Below, piece by piece: positions 24,813 through 32,801 of a stretch of DNA of 37,091 nucleotides (position 1 is the first letter of the stretch; every line of letters starts with the position of its first letter). A model generated the notes under the pieces. It was not told where the DNA came from. It saw nothing but the letters and a program-made list of their open reading frames with translations, and did no database searches. A program made the position numbers and the translations under genes. The stretch is from assembly GCF_000426925.1 (NCBI RefSeq), contig NZ_KE384711.1:125397-162487 (forward strand), given 5' to 3'. Source of the DNA: Dolichospermum circinale AWQC310F (GTDB taxonomy: Bacteria; Cyanobacteriota; Cyanobacteriia; Cyanobacteriales; Nostocaceae).

Positions 24813-25286
24813 ATGCCAGAAACTGGTAGAATCAGGGTTGCTAAGGATAAAGCTGAGTTGGTAAAAAGTTTAACTTCTGCTGATGGGGGAACTGGTCCTT
24901 TTCAGACTTTCGCTGATGTGATTGTTTTTGCGGCTGCTTTGGGTGTAAAGTATAAAAAGCGTATTCCTTTGGGGGAAATTTCTAAACGTGAACCATCACC
25001 GATAAGGTTAGAATATTTCGCCACAATGGGACATGATATATTAATTAAATTATTGGGAATTACAGAAACTCAAGATATTATTATTTTGTCTCCTCATGAG
25101 GAAGAATACGAAAAACAACGTAATGGAATTTTTGAAGAATACGCTAATGGTGGACTAGAAATATTACAAAATGAGTTAAGAGGTGCGGTAGATTATTCTG
25201 AGCGGATTTTACTATTTCTCAGTTATGAAAGAGCAAATAATCCAAAAGAGGACGAGGAATTTGATTTAACTAAATTCCTCAGTTGA
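24813..25286 (+). CDS. DNA phosphorothioation-associated protein 4-like
   Basis: The 157-residue soluble protein has an N-terminal basic segment (RIRVAKDKAELVKSL), then GPFQTFADVIVFAAALGVKY, and an acidic C-terminus. I match this pattern from memory to the small family named DNA phosphorothioation-associated protein 4, found only beside dnd genes. Its molecular function is unknown. The ATG at 24813 is preferred over a TTG at 24753 because the extra 20 residues fall in spacer next to dispersed-repeat DNA and lack family character. The gene ends 12 bp before the convergent end of the dndB-like gene, with no terminator visible. It is separated from the upstream Uma2 gene by about 200 bp of repeat-rich spacer. 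Confidence 0.7.
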   Translation: MPETGRIRVAKDKAELVKSLTSADGGTGPFQTFADVIVFAAALGVKYKKRIPLGEISKREPSPIRLEYFATMGHDILIKLLGITETQDIIILSPHEEEYEKQRNGIFEEYANGGLEILQNELRGAVDYSERILLFLSYERANNPKEDEEFDLTKFLS

Positions 25287-25298
25287 GTTAGGGTATGT

Positions 25299-26504
25299 TT
25301 AACAAGAAGAGTTATCTGTCCATCCTAATTCATATTTGATCTTTTTAACTGCATCTGTTACTGCATTTGCACCTGTAGATAGTTTATAACGCTTATTCGG
25401 ATTTTTTGGGTTAGGATCTATTCTGATTAAAGTATTTTCCCAAATTGGATTATCTCTTGTCCAAGCTATTTTTGCAAGTTGGGAAACTTTTGTTTCATCA
25501 AAATAACTACTGTCTTTGTTGTAAGTTAAATGTAGTAGTCTAGCCAAAACTTCCAGTCCCACACTCACACCCAATAGACATTCATCCTTAAATTTCTTGA
25601 TCTCAGCAACAGTCAAATCTTCTGCTTTTTTTACAGAAATATATCTAGTATTACTACATTCATAGAAAAACCCATTGAGACAATTAGCCAGGGAGTTAGA
25701 CGATATCACTACATCATAGTCGCTAAGTTCAGCTTCGGGATTATTAGTAAAAGCACAACTTACAGCCCTAGCTATGTAGTTATTTGTGTAAATAAATCCC
25801 TTGGTAACACGAGGATTATCATGAACCTTATCTGTCTTTTTATGAAAGATGTGTACTTGTTCTACCAATTTTTTAGTAATACCAACACGACCTTCAGATA
25901 CACCAAATGACAATAGCAAAGCTTTATCTAGTTGTTTTGTTTGAGCCATATCTCGAAAATCTTTTTTACACTGATCAATATCTCCTTCTAAAACCAATGT
26001 AATTGGAAAATCATCATCACTAATTAAGTCACTTAGATCACCTTCAATTAATTTCTGAATAGCACTCTTACGATGTTGACCATCTGTAATCTCTAACTTT
26101 ACTCCACGAGGGATTACAACTAAACAAATACCTCTCCCAAATTCAAGAATATTTATTTTTCCTAGAGCTACATTTGCTGTCAATGTCCCCAAAATCCAAG
26201 GTTTCCCTTTTTGTGCTTGCTCGATAATATAATTTTTGATCTCGTCAGCATGGCCTGGTACTTCTGGGCGTTGTCTACCTGAATCAGGATCATTCTCAGT
26301 AGCAGGTTTGATTACCAAAAGTGCAGGAAAATCTCCGGGTGGTATATTAATTTGTAGCATTTGTCGCTTACCGTGGCGCAAAATCAACCCTGGATAACAG
26401 CGTTCACGATGGTATTTAGAAAAGAATGGTTCTATAAATGAGCTAAACTGAGCTTTTATTTCAGGAGTAATATCGTTGTTATTTTCTTCGTTTAATTGAG
26501 TCAT
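25299..26504 (-). CDS. dndB: DGQHR-domain protein, DndB type
   Basis: The 401-residue protein has the family-defining DGQHR motif at 141-145 (EITDGQHRKSAIQKL), preceded by GRGICLVVIPRG. DndB proteins are associated with sulfur modification of DNA. In studied systems DndB acts as a transcriptional repressor of the dnd operon, and the DGQHR domain is related to ParB/sulfiredoxin folds. The length is close to known DndB. It lies second in a minus-strand operon behind another DGQHR gene, 100 bp apart. No membrane or signal sequence is present. The assignment to DndB rather than a generic DGQHR protein rests on size and context. Confidence 0.75.
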   Translation of the reverse strand: MTQLNEENNNDITPEIKAQFSSFIEPFFSKYHRERCYPGLILRHGKRQMLQINIPPGDFPALLVIKPATENDPDSGRQRPEVPGHADEIKNYIIEQAQKGKPWILGTLTANVALGKINILEFGRGICLVVIPRGVKLEITDGQHRKSAIQKLIEGDLSDLISDDDFPITLVLEGDIDQCKKDFRDMAQTKQLDKALLLSFGVSEGRVGITKKLVEQVHIFHKKTDKVHDNPRVTKGFIYTNNYIARAVSCAFTNNPEAELSDYDVVISSNSLANCLNGFFYECSNTRYISVKKAEDLTVAEIKKFKDECLLGVSVGLEVLARLLHLTYNKDSSYFDETKVSQLAKIAWTRDNPIWENTLIRIDPNPKNPNKRYKLSTGANAVTDAVKKIKYELGWTDNSSC

Positions 26505-26604
26505 ATCAACCCCGTATACCGAACTATATTAAAAATATAGTAAACAACAATAGTGATATTAAGCATCAGTATAAAATCCAGAGTAATGTTACTAGCTAAC
26601 TTGC

Positions 26605-28206
26605 TTAACTCAGTATAATCGGTAGTCCTACATCTTGCGGTTTGACAAACTTACCATCAAAACCTATAGTTTGTTCTTCTATGGTTCTAGCATTGGCTAA
26701 AGCCTTACGTAAAGCAGTAATTTCCATTTTTTCGGTCATTCCCCCCAAAATGTAAATCAATAACTTCACAGCTAAATCTTTTCCTACTACCTGTACCCGC
26801 TTTTTATTCGGATCATATAAAACCCCATACCATAAAGATTGAGGATATTCCATACCACTAAAACCCCCTTGACGGTCAAATTTTTCTAACTTTTTAAAAA
26901 TATCCATCAAAGCAAAACCTTTTTTAAATACTAAATTTCCCAAAGCTTTCGCTAAAGCAATTTGAGAAACTGGACGAAATAGCATATTTCCCTCACCTCC
27001 GTCTTTTTCAAAATGGAAGCGACGTAAAACTGTTGTCTCTTCATGTTCCAATATTTTATAACTGGGAAGATTAGCTAAATGATCAAAAAGTAATCTAAAA
27101 TCTGCAATTCCTTCCTGAATTTCTTCATTTTCTGGACGCATGGGAATTAACCCTTTTTCTAAAGGTTTCCAGTGAGGGAACTTTTGTCCCAAATATCTTT
27201 CAGACATATGTTGTAGGGCTTGCAGAGTGGTTAAAACCGTAGAATTAGCGGCTACTGTGGCACTATTCCAATTAACACGGGAATTGCGATTTGGTTTTTG
27301 TTCTAAAAGTGGATGTGTAACGGCAATTTTTCGCGCTACAATAGCAAAACCATCATCTTCATTTAATTGTGCTAACTGACCTTTACTTAAAGGTGCAGCC
27401 ATCAAATTTACATGAACAAAAATTGATCTGATTCGTCGTTTTGCTTCTGTATGAGTTTCTCCAGCATTGACCGCACAAATAAATTCAATACCAATTTTTT
27501 CTTTAGATAAACTTTGTAAATAAGCAGGTTCTACTTGATATTTATCTATCAAATCAGATAAAGTAATAAAAGTTTCATCAGCAGTTTTATCTTTTTTATA
27601 ACGTTGGAGTTTACCAGATTTAATTAATTCCATTAAGCCCTGTACACCCATTAATCTATGTTGACCATCTAAAGCATAAATTGTCACATTCTCTTCAGAA
27701 ATATTTAGTAAACCGACTTTACCATCTTTATCTAAAGGTATAAAATCAGTTGTCGCTTTTTTAGCCCGTCCTTGACTATCCCACTCCGCTGCTTTGGGGT
27801 TATCTACCCAAGGTTGATTAATTACCACCAAAACAGCCGGAAATTTATGGTTTTTTCTCGCTGCTAAATACTGTACTAACGGTGCTTGACGTGACCAGTC
27901 AACAGGACGTTGTTGAATTTCATCAATGCTATCAGCATCAATTTCAATATTTTCCGTATCTGGGTTGTACTTTTTTTGCAGGAGAGGTAAACCTGACGCA
28001 AAATGTACCCGTCCCGCGAACCATTCCAAGGTGACAGAACCTATATAAGCCTCAGTACCACCCATTTCGGTTTTTTGGACAAGAATTTGGTCTTTTTTCT
28101 CTAAAAATCGGTCTAGCAGTAAAGCTAATACCTGTTTATCGTTATTTTCCCGTTCTAGATACTTATTAGCGAGTTGATTATTTAGTGTATTTGTACTATC
28201 ATTCAT
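26605..28206 (-). CDS. Large DGQHR-domain protein associated with phosphorothioation
   Basis: The 533-residue protein has YALDGQHRLMGVQGLMEL (DGQHR at 180-184), more than 100 residues longer than its neighbour and only distantly similar. N-terminal residues 55-135 include GSVTLEWFAGRVHFASGLPL and FPAVLVVINQPW. A region around 250-290 (FVHVNLMAAPLSKGQLAQLN) resembles the second conserved part of the DGQHR family. It is divergent from dndC with 185 bp between starts, so both share a control region. Its role could be DNA binding, repression or PT-site selection. I cannot choose among them. It starts at ATG 28206. Confidence 0.78.
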   Translation of the reverse strand: MNDSTNTLNNQLANKYLERENNDKQVLALLLDRFLEKKDQILVQKTEMGGTEAYIGSVTLEWFAGRVHFASGLPLLQKKYNPDTENIEIDADSIDEIQQRPVDWSRQAPLVQYLAARKNHKFPAVLVVINQPWVDNPKAAEWDSQGRAKKATTDFIPLDKDGKVGLLNISEENVTIYALDGQHRLMGVQGLMELIKSGKLQRYKKDKTADETFITLSDLIDKYQVEPAYLQSLSKEKIGIEFICAVNAGETHTEAKRRIRSIFVHVNLMAAPLSKGQLAQLNEDDGFAIVARKIAVTHPLLEQKPNRNSRVNWNSATVAANSTVLTTLQALQHMSERYLGQKFPHWKPLEKGLIPMRPENEEIQEGIADFRLLFDHLANLPSYKILEHEETTVLRRFHFEKDGGEGNMLFRPVSQIALAKALGNLVFKKGFALMDIFKKLEKFDRQGGFSGMEYPQSLWYGVLYDPNKKRVQVVGKDLAVKLLIYILGGMTEKMEITALRKALANARTIEEQTIGFDGKFVKPQDVGLPIILS

Positions 28207-28391
28207 GTTAATTTTTAAAAACTTATTGACTAATTGTTGCTTTATTATCCAAAAAAATGGATACTAATGATGTTATTTTTAAAAATATTATGTTACACGC
28301 GTAAATATATGTTTATTTATATACTAAATAATTCCATTATGCTACGGAGAAGTATTGATTTTAGGTTCATGTATCTACAAGTAGGGGAAAA
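28207..28391. promoter_or_regulatory. Divergent control region of dndC and the DGQHR genes
   Basis: 185 bp, very AT-rich, with TTAC-ACGC-GTAA (centred near 28298) as the only GC-containing dyad and several A/T runs. If a DGQHR/DndB protein represses the system, this is where it should bind. AGGGGAAAA just before the dndC ATG is the ribosome-binding site. Confidence 0.45.
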
Positions 28392-30005
28392 ATGACTTAT
28401 TCACAACAGCCAGAAAATAAAAATCAGCAAAATCGTACTGTACCAGAGTTAGTGGAGTATATCCAAGCTTTGACTACAGAAATTCAAGAATTGTATTGTT
28501 TAGATGAGATACCTTGGGTGGTAGGCTATTCCGGTGGAAAAGACAGCACTGCTACTTTACAGCTTATTTGGAATGCAATTTCTGAACTCCCACCGGAAAA
28601 AAGAACTAAAAAAATATATGTCATTACTACAGACACACTTGTAGAAAATCCTATTGTTGCGGCTTGGGTACGTAATTCGTTAGAACAAATGAAATTTGAG
28701 TCACAAAAGCAACGATTACCATTTGAACCCCATTTATTAAGTCCAGATTTTAAAGAAACATTTTGGGTAGGTTTAATTGGTAAGGGTTATCCAGCCCCAA
28801 GAGGAAAATTTCGTTGGTGTACAGAACGTCTTAAAATTAATCCTTCTAATCGGTTTATTCGTGATGTTGTTCGTAATAATGGAGAAGCAATTGTTGTATT
28901 AGGAACGCGCAAAGCTGAGAGCTTAAAACGCGCCCATAGAATGAAAAAGTTAGAAGCCCAGAGAGTAAGAGATCATCTAAGTCCTAATATGAATTTACCA
29001 AACTCTTTAGTTTATAGTCCTATTGAAGATTGGGAAAATGATGATGTATGGATTTATTTAATGCAATGGGAAAATCCCTGGAAATACAGTAATAAAGAAT
29101 TATTTGCTATTTATCGAGGTGCATCTGCTGATAATGAATGTCCTTTAGTTGTTGATACAACTACTCCCAGTTGTGGAAGTTCCCGTTTTGGTTGCTGGGT
29201 TTGTACTCTTGTTAGTCAAGATAAATCATTAACAGCAATGATTCAAAATGATGAAGAAAAAGAATGGATGCAACCATTATTAGATTTTCGCAAAGAATTA
29301 GATTTAGAAGAGAACCGTAACCGGAGAGATTTTCGCCGTAGACGTGGAGGTGTCCAACTGTATGAACGTAATTTAGAAGGTGAAGTATCTATTGAACCTA
29401 TTCCTGGTCCATATCTTAAAGAAGCGCGGGAAGATTGGTTAAGAAAGCTGCTAAAAGTTGAAAAGCAAATTCGTCAAACAGCACCAGAAAATATGCGTGA
29501 CATCACCCTACTTACTATAGAAGAATTAAGTGAAATTCGCCGAATCTGGTTAGAAGAAAGACACGAATTTGATGATAGTTTACCCCGAATATATGAAGAA
29601 GTGACAGGAGAAGTATTTAAAGATCCCCGTCCTGGCGCAGATCAAAGTATACTTGGTAGTGATGAATGGGGAGTATTAGAAGAAATTTGTGAAGGTGACG
29701 GAATGCACTTAGAATTAATGGCTAGACTATTAGATACAGAAAGACAATTTAAGAAAAAAACTCGCCGGGTGGGTATTTACGAAAGCCTAGAAAAATGCTT
29801 TGATACAAGTTCCCGTTCTCCAGAAATAGCCATTAGAAATGCCCATTTAAAAAGAGATTTACGACAAGCAGCATTAGAAGGTGATGTTGCTACAGTGCGG
29901 GAAAAAGTCAAACAATTAACATTAAGAGATACCCCCAATAAAGAAGAGAGTAAACCACAAACTTGGGCTAACTTCAAATATCCACAAAAGAACCCAGATG
30001 AATAA
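28392..30005 (+). CDS. dndC: DNA phosphorothioation system sulfurtransferase DndC
   Basis: DndC is the ATP-pyrophosphatase-like iron-sulfur enzyme that, with DndA or an IscS-type desulfurase, activates sulfur for insertion into the DNA backbone. The PP-loop is GYSGGKDST (45-53). Four Cys residues fit the 4Fe-4S ligand set of the family: C143 (FRWCTERLK), C261, C268 and C271 (SCGSSRFGCWVCTLV). LGTRKAES (170-177) follows the PP-loop domain. At 537 residues it has the standard DndC length, far longer than PAPS reductase, which it resembles. An AGGGG ribosome-binding site supports the ATG at 28392. The gene is separated from dndD by 274 bp of dispersed repeats, unlike the tight dndCD spacing of many operons. 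Confidence 0.95.
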   Translation: MTYSQQPENKNQQNRTVPELVEYIQALTTEIQELYCLDEIPWVVGYSGGKDSTATLQLIWNAISELPPEKRTKKIYVITTDTLVENPIVAAWVRNSLEQMKFESQKQRLPFEPHLLSPDFKETFWVGLIGKGYPAPRGKFRWCTERLKINPSNRFIRDVVRNNGEAIVVLGTRKAESLKRAHRMKKLEAQRVRDHLSPNMNLPNSLVYSPIEDWENDDVWIYLMQWENPWKYSNKELFAIYRGASADNECPLVVDTTTPSCGSSRFGCWVCTLVSQDKSLTAMIQNDEEKEWMQPLLDFRKELDLEENRNRRDFRRRRGGVQLYERNLEGEVSIEPIPGPYLKEAREDWLRKLLKVEKQIRQTAPENMRDITLLTIEELSEIRRIWLEERHEFDDSLPRIYEEVTGEVFKDPRPGADQSILGSDEWGVLEEICEGDGMHLELMARLLDTERQFKKKTRRVGIYESLEKCFDTSSRSPEIAIRNAHLKRDLRQAALEGDVATVREKVKQLTLRDTPNKEESKPQTWANFKYPQKNPDE

Positions 30006-30279
30006 AACACTTCCTTCCCACTAAAAGATTAATTATCTTCTTCCTTCTTCCTTTGTGTTCTTCGTTCCTTCGTGGTTCATTTAATCTATATTCTTCCTTC
30101 CTGTCCCCTAGCTAGGAAAGCCAATTTTGAGATTTTATCTCAACTAATTATAACAGAGGCAGAGCCTCTTGAAAGCATTCCCTGTCAGAGCCAGGGAACG
30201 AGATAAACATCTTTCTTCCTCTGCGTCCTCTGCGCCTGGAGTGGTTCGTTAAAAAAACACAAAAAAACAACAAAAAACC
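30006..30279. repeat. Repeat-filled spacer between dndC and dndD
   Basis: Contains four dispersed elements in a row: the right inverted member at 30043-30080; the palindrome AGAGGC-AGA-GCCTCT (30155-30169); the inverted repeat TCCCTG/CAGGGA (30179-30197); and a CTCTGCG segment (30214-30240). No gene is visible. No clear dndD promoter or ribosome-binding site is seen in the A-rich 30 bp before its ATG. Confidence 0.6.
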
Positions 30280-32268
30280 ATGATCTTCCTAGAATTAGTT
30301 CTGCAAAACTTCGGTCCTTATGCTGGTAAACAAATCATCAACCTCAACCCCCAAATTGATGAAGATAACGCCCGCCCAATTATCCTTTTAGGGGGAATGA
30401 ATGGTGGCGGAAAAACCACCTTAATAGATGCCATTCGCCTCGCATTATATGGACAACGCGCCCAATGTTCAACTAGAGGAAATCTCAGTTATAGTGATTT
30501 TTTAACCCAATGTGTCAACAGTAAAGCTAACCCCACAGAAAAAACTAGAATTGAATTAGTTTTTGAACATATTGAAGAAGATAAACCCATACAATATCGA
30601 GTTGTACGGACTTGGGAAAAAAATCCGAAAGACGGTAAAGACCATTTAGGTATTTTAGGAGATGATGAAACTTGGCCAATTGATTCCTTAGTTAATATTT
30701 GGGATGAATATATAGAAAATATCCTACCTTTAGGTATTTCTAATTTATTTCTTTTTGACGGTGAACAAGTTAAAGAACTTGCAGAACAGGAAATACCACC
30801 ACCCATAGTTGTTGACGCAATTAATGGACTTTTGGGTTTAGAATTAGCAGATAAATTAGCAATTGATTTAGAGATTTTAGTGAATCGCAAAAAACGAGAA
30901 TTTGCAGATAATAAAGATTTAGGTAAATTAGAAGAAATTGAGACTAAACTTCATGAAAAACAGCAAGAATATGAAAATAATCGGCAAAGACTAGCAACTG
31001 TTAATATAAAAGTTGCAGAATTAGAAAAAATTGAGGAAGAAGCTTTAGATAAATTTGTGAACGAAGGTGGTAAAATTGCTGCTGAACGTAGTCAATTAGA
31101 AAAACAAAGAGAAGAGAAAATCAAACTTGCTAATAATGTTCGTGAGTCCTTATGTGAATTAGCTGGTGATGTTTTACCTCTAGCGTTAATTAGTCCTTTA
31201 TTATCTCAAATTCAAAGACAGGGAGAAAAAGAACTGAAAACTCAACAAATTCAATTAGCTAAAGATGTCTTAATTGCGAGAGATGAAAGATTAATGAATT
31301 GGCTAAAACAATTAAATCTAGAAAATACTAAAATTAGTAATATTCAATCTTTTTTAGCTGAGGACATCAATAACTTATATAGCAATAAATCATCCACAGA
31401 AAATACCTGGTTAAATGCAGATGAAGAAAGTTTAAGTTTAGTTGACAATATAACCTATCGGTTGCAAATTGGTCAAAATACAGCCCAAAAACAATTAGAT
31501 GAATTAACTAATTATGAAGAAGAAATACTCACCCTAGAAAGACAAGTACAAACAGCGGCCGCACCAGAGGAATATATAAAACTACAAAAAGCAGTTAAAC
31601 AGGCACAAACTGGATTTAATCAAATTAGATATCAAGCAGAAATGATGAATCAAAAAGTGATAGAATTAGAAGCAGAAACCAAGAAATTGAGACAAGAATT
31701 AAATGAATATACAGTAGAAAATCTTAAATATCAAAATAGTGAACATATTATTGATTCGGCGACAAAAGTTCAACAAACATTAAAGATATTTCGAGAAAGA
31801 TTAACCCTGAGAAAATTGAATAAATTAGAAGAAGAAGTAAAAAACTGTTTTCTATATTTATTACATAAATCAGACCTAGTACATCGCATAGCCATAGACA
31901 GTAAAAGCTTCAGCTTATCATTATATGATTACAATGGAAAACCGGTTCCCAAACATCGGCTTTCAGCAGGAGAAAAACAACTATTAGCGATCGCATTTTT
32001 GTGGGGATTAGCTAAAGTATCAGGAAGACGTTTACCCATAGCCATAGACACCCCCTTAGGAAGACTAGACTCCTCCCACCGTAACAACCTAGTAGAAAGA
32101 TACTTTCCCTCAGCCAGCCATCAAGTAATTCTCCTTTCCACCGACACCGAAATTGCGAAAAAAGAATATCAAAACCTGAAAGAAACCGAAGCCATAGCCC
32201 GTGAATACCTACTCCAATATAACTCCAACAAACGAGAAACCACAATCAAACCCGGTTATTTTTGGTAA
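30280..32268 (+). CDS. dndD: DNA phosphorothioation ATPase DndD
   Basis: SMC/RecN-like ATPase proposed to open or nick DNA for sulfur insertion by DndC. At 662 residues it has the family length. N-terminal IFLELVLQNFGPYAGKQ and Walker A GMNGGGKT (39-46) are present, with FLFDGEQVKEL at 157-167. Coiled coils span about 200-290 and 400-520. The signature LSAGEKQLLAIAFLWGL (561-577) and Walker B RLPIAIDTPLGRLDSSHR (584-601) complete the ATPase. It has no CxxC or CICG hook, unlike the other ATPase at 21267. It is followed by dndE after 74 bp containing a dispersed repeat. A HIP1 octamer lies at 31987-31994. Confidence 0.95.
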   Translation: MIFLELVLQNFGPYAGKQIINLNPQIDEDNARPIILLGGMNGGGKTTLIDAIRLALYGQRAQCSTRGNLSYSDFLTQCVNSKANPTEKTRIELVFEHIEEDKPIQYRVVRTWEKNPKDGKDHLGILGDDETWPIDSLVNIWDEYIENILPLGISNLFLFDGEQVKELAEQEIPPPIVVDAINGLLGLELADKLAIDLEILVNRKKREFADNKDLGKLEEIETKLHEKQQEYENNRQRLATVNIKVAELEKIEEEALDKFVNEGGKIAAERSQLEKQREEKIKLANNVRESLCELAGDVLPLALISPLLSQIQRQGEKELKTQQIQLAKDVLIARDERLMNWLKQLNLENTKISNIQSFLAEDINNLYSNKSSTENTWLNADEESLSLVDNITYRLQIGQNTAQKQLDELTNYEEEILTLERQVQTAAAPEEYIKLQKAVKQAQTGFNQIRYQAEMMNQKVIELEAETKKLRQELNEYTVENLKYQNSEHIIDSATKVQQTLKIFRERLTLRKLNKLEEEVKNCFLYLLHKSDLVHRIAIDSKSFSLSLYDYNGKPVPKHRLSAGEKQLLAIAFLWGLAKVSGRRLPIAIDTPLGRLDSSHRNNLVERYFPSASHQVILLSTDTEIAKKEYQNLKETEAIAREYLLQYNSNKRETTIKPGYFW

Positions 32269-32278
32269 AAACTCTCAA

Positions 32279-32313
32279 CTCTTCCTCTCTGCGCCTCTGC
32301 GCCTCTGCGTGAA
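32279..32313. repeat. Dispersed CTCTGCG repeat between dndD and dndE
   Basis: CTTCCTCTCTGCGCCTCTGC plus GCCTCTGCGTGAA closely matches 10339-10376. It separates two genes that are normally adjacent. Confidence 0.75.
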
Positions 32314-32342
32314 ATAAAATCATATTCTTAAACAGCAAAATC

Positions 32343-32738
32343 ATGGAATCACCAATAGAACGGATTAAACTTTCCCAAACAGCCAAAGAACAACTACTCA
32401 AACTCAAACGCAGCACCAAAATCGAACAATGGAACATATTATGTAGGTGGGCGTTTTGTCGTTCCCTTGCAGAACCCGCAGCGCCGTCACCCGTACCTAT
32501 TCCCCAAGATAGCAACGTAGAGATGACATGGCGGGTTTTTGGGGGAGAAATAGGGGATATTCTGCTGTTAGCACTCAAACAACGGTGTTACAACGACGGT
32601 TTAGATACAGATAGAGAGACCCTAATTACCCAATTTCGCTTACACTTACATAGAGGTATTGGCTACCTAGCAGGAGATCAGAATATTAAGAAAATTGAAG
32701 ATCTAATTGAACTGTCCACAAAGAAAGTAAAATCATGA
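32343..32738 (+). CDS. dndE: DNA sulfur modification protein DndE
   Basis: The 131-residue small basic protein fits DndE in length, position after dndD and sequence (RIKLSQTAKEQLLKLKRSTK, WNILCRWAFCRSL, FGGEIGDILLLALKQRC, FRLHLHRGIGYL). DndE forms a tetramer and binds nicked DNA in studied systems. It is the last recognisable gene of the Dnd island. A downstream gap of 63 bp leads to an unrelated transporter gene on the same strand. No strong ribosome-binding site precedes the ATG at 32343. Confidence 0.92.
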   Translation: MESPIERIKLSQTAKEQLLKLKRSTKIEQWNILCRWAFCRSLAEPAAPSPVPIPQDSNVEMTWRVFGGEIGDILLLALKQRCYNDGLDTDRETLITQFRLHLHRGIGYLAGDQNIKKIEDLIELSTKKVKS

Positions 32739-32801
32739 TTTTGCGATCGTTGTGCCACCCCAGTGGCCGATGACTGCAAATATCCTAAGTGACGAGGAAA
32801 A

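Noticed and set aside
28392-30005. PP-loop protein as PAPS reductase (CysH) or a DpdC-like enzyme
   Set aside because: The 537-residue length, the four-Cys set at 143/261/268/271 and adjacent dndD and dndE fit DndC much better.
30489-30890. Minus-strand open frame of 133 codons inside dndD
   Set aside because: It is wholly antisense to a well-supported gene, Ser/Lys-rich, and has no ribosome-binding site or recognisable domain.
32246-32578. Minus-strand open frame crossing the repeat and dndE
   Set aside because: Its translation contains the known repeat-derived peptide HAEAQRRREE and it is antisense to dndE. It is a repeat artefact.
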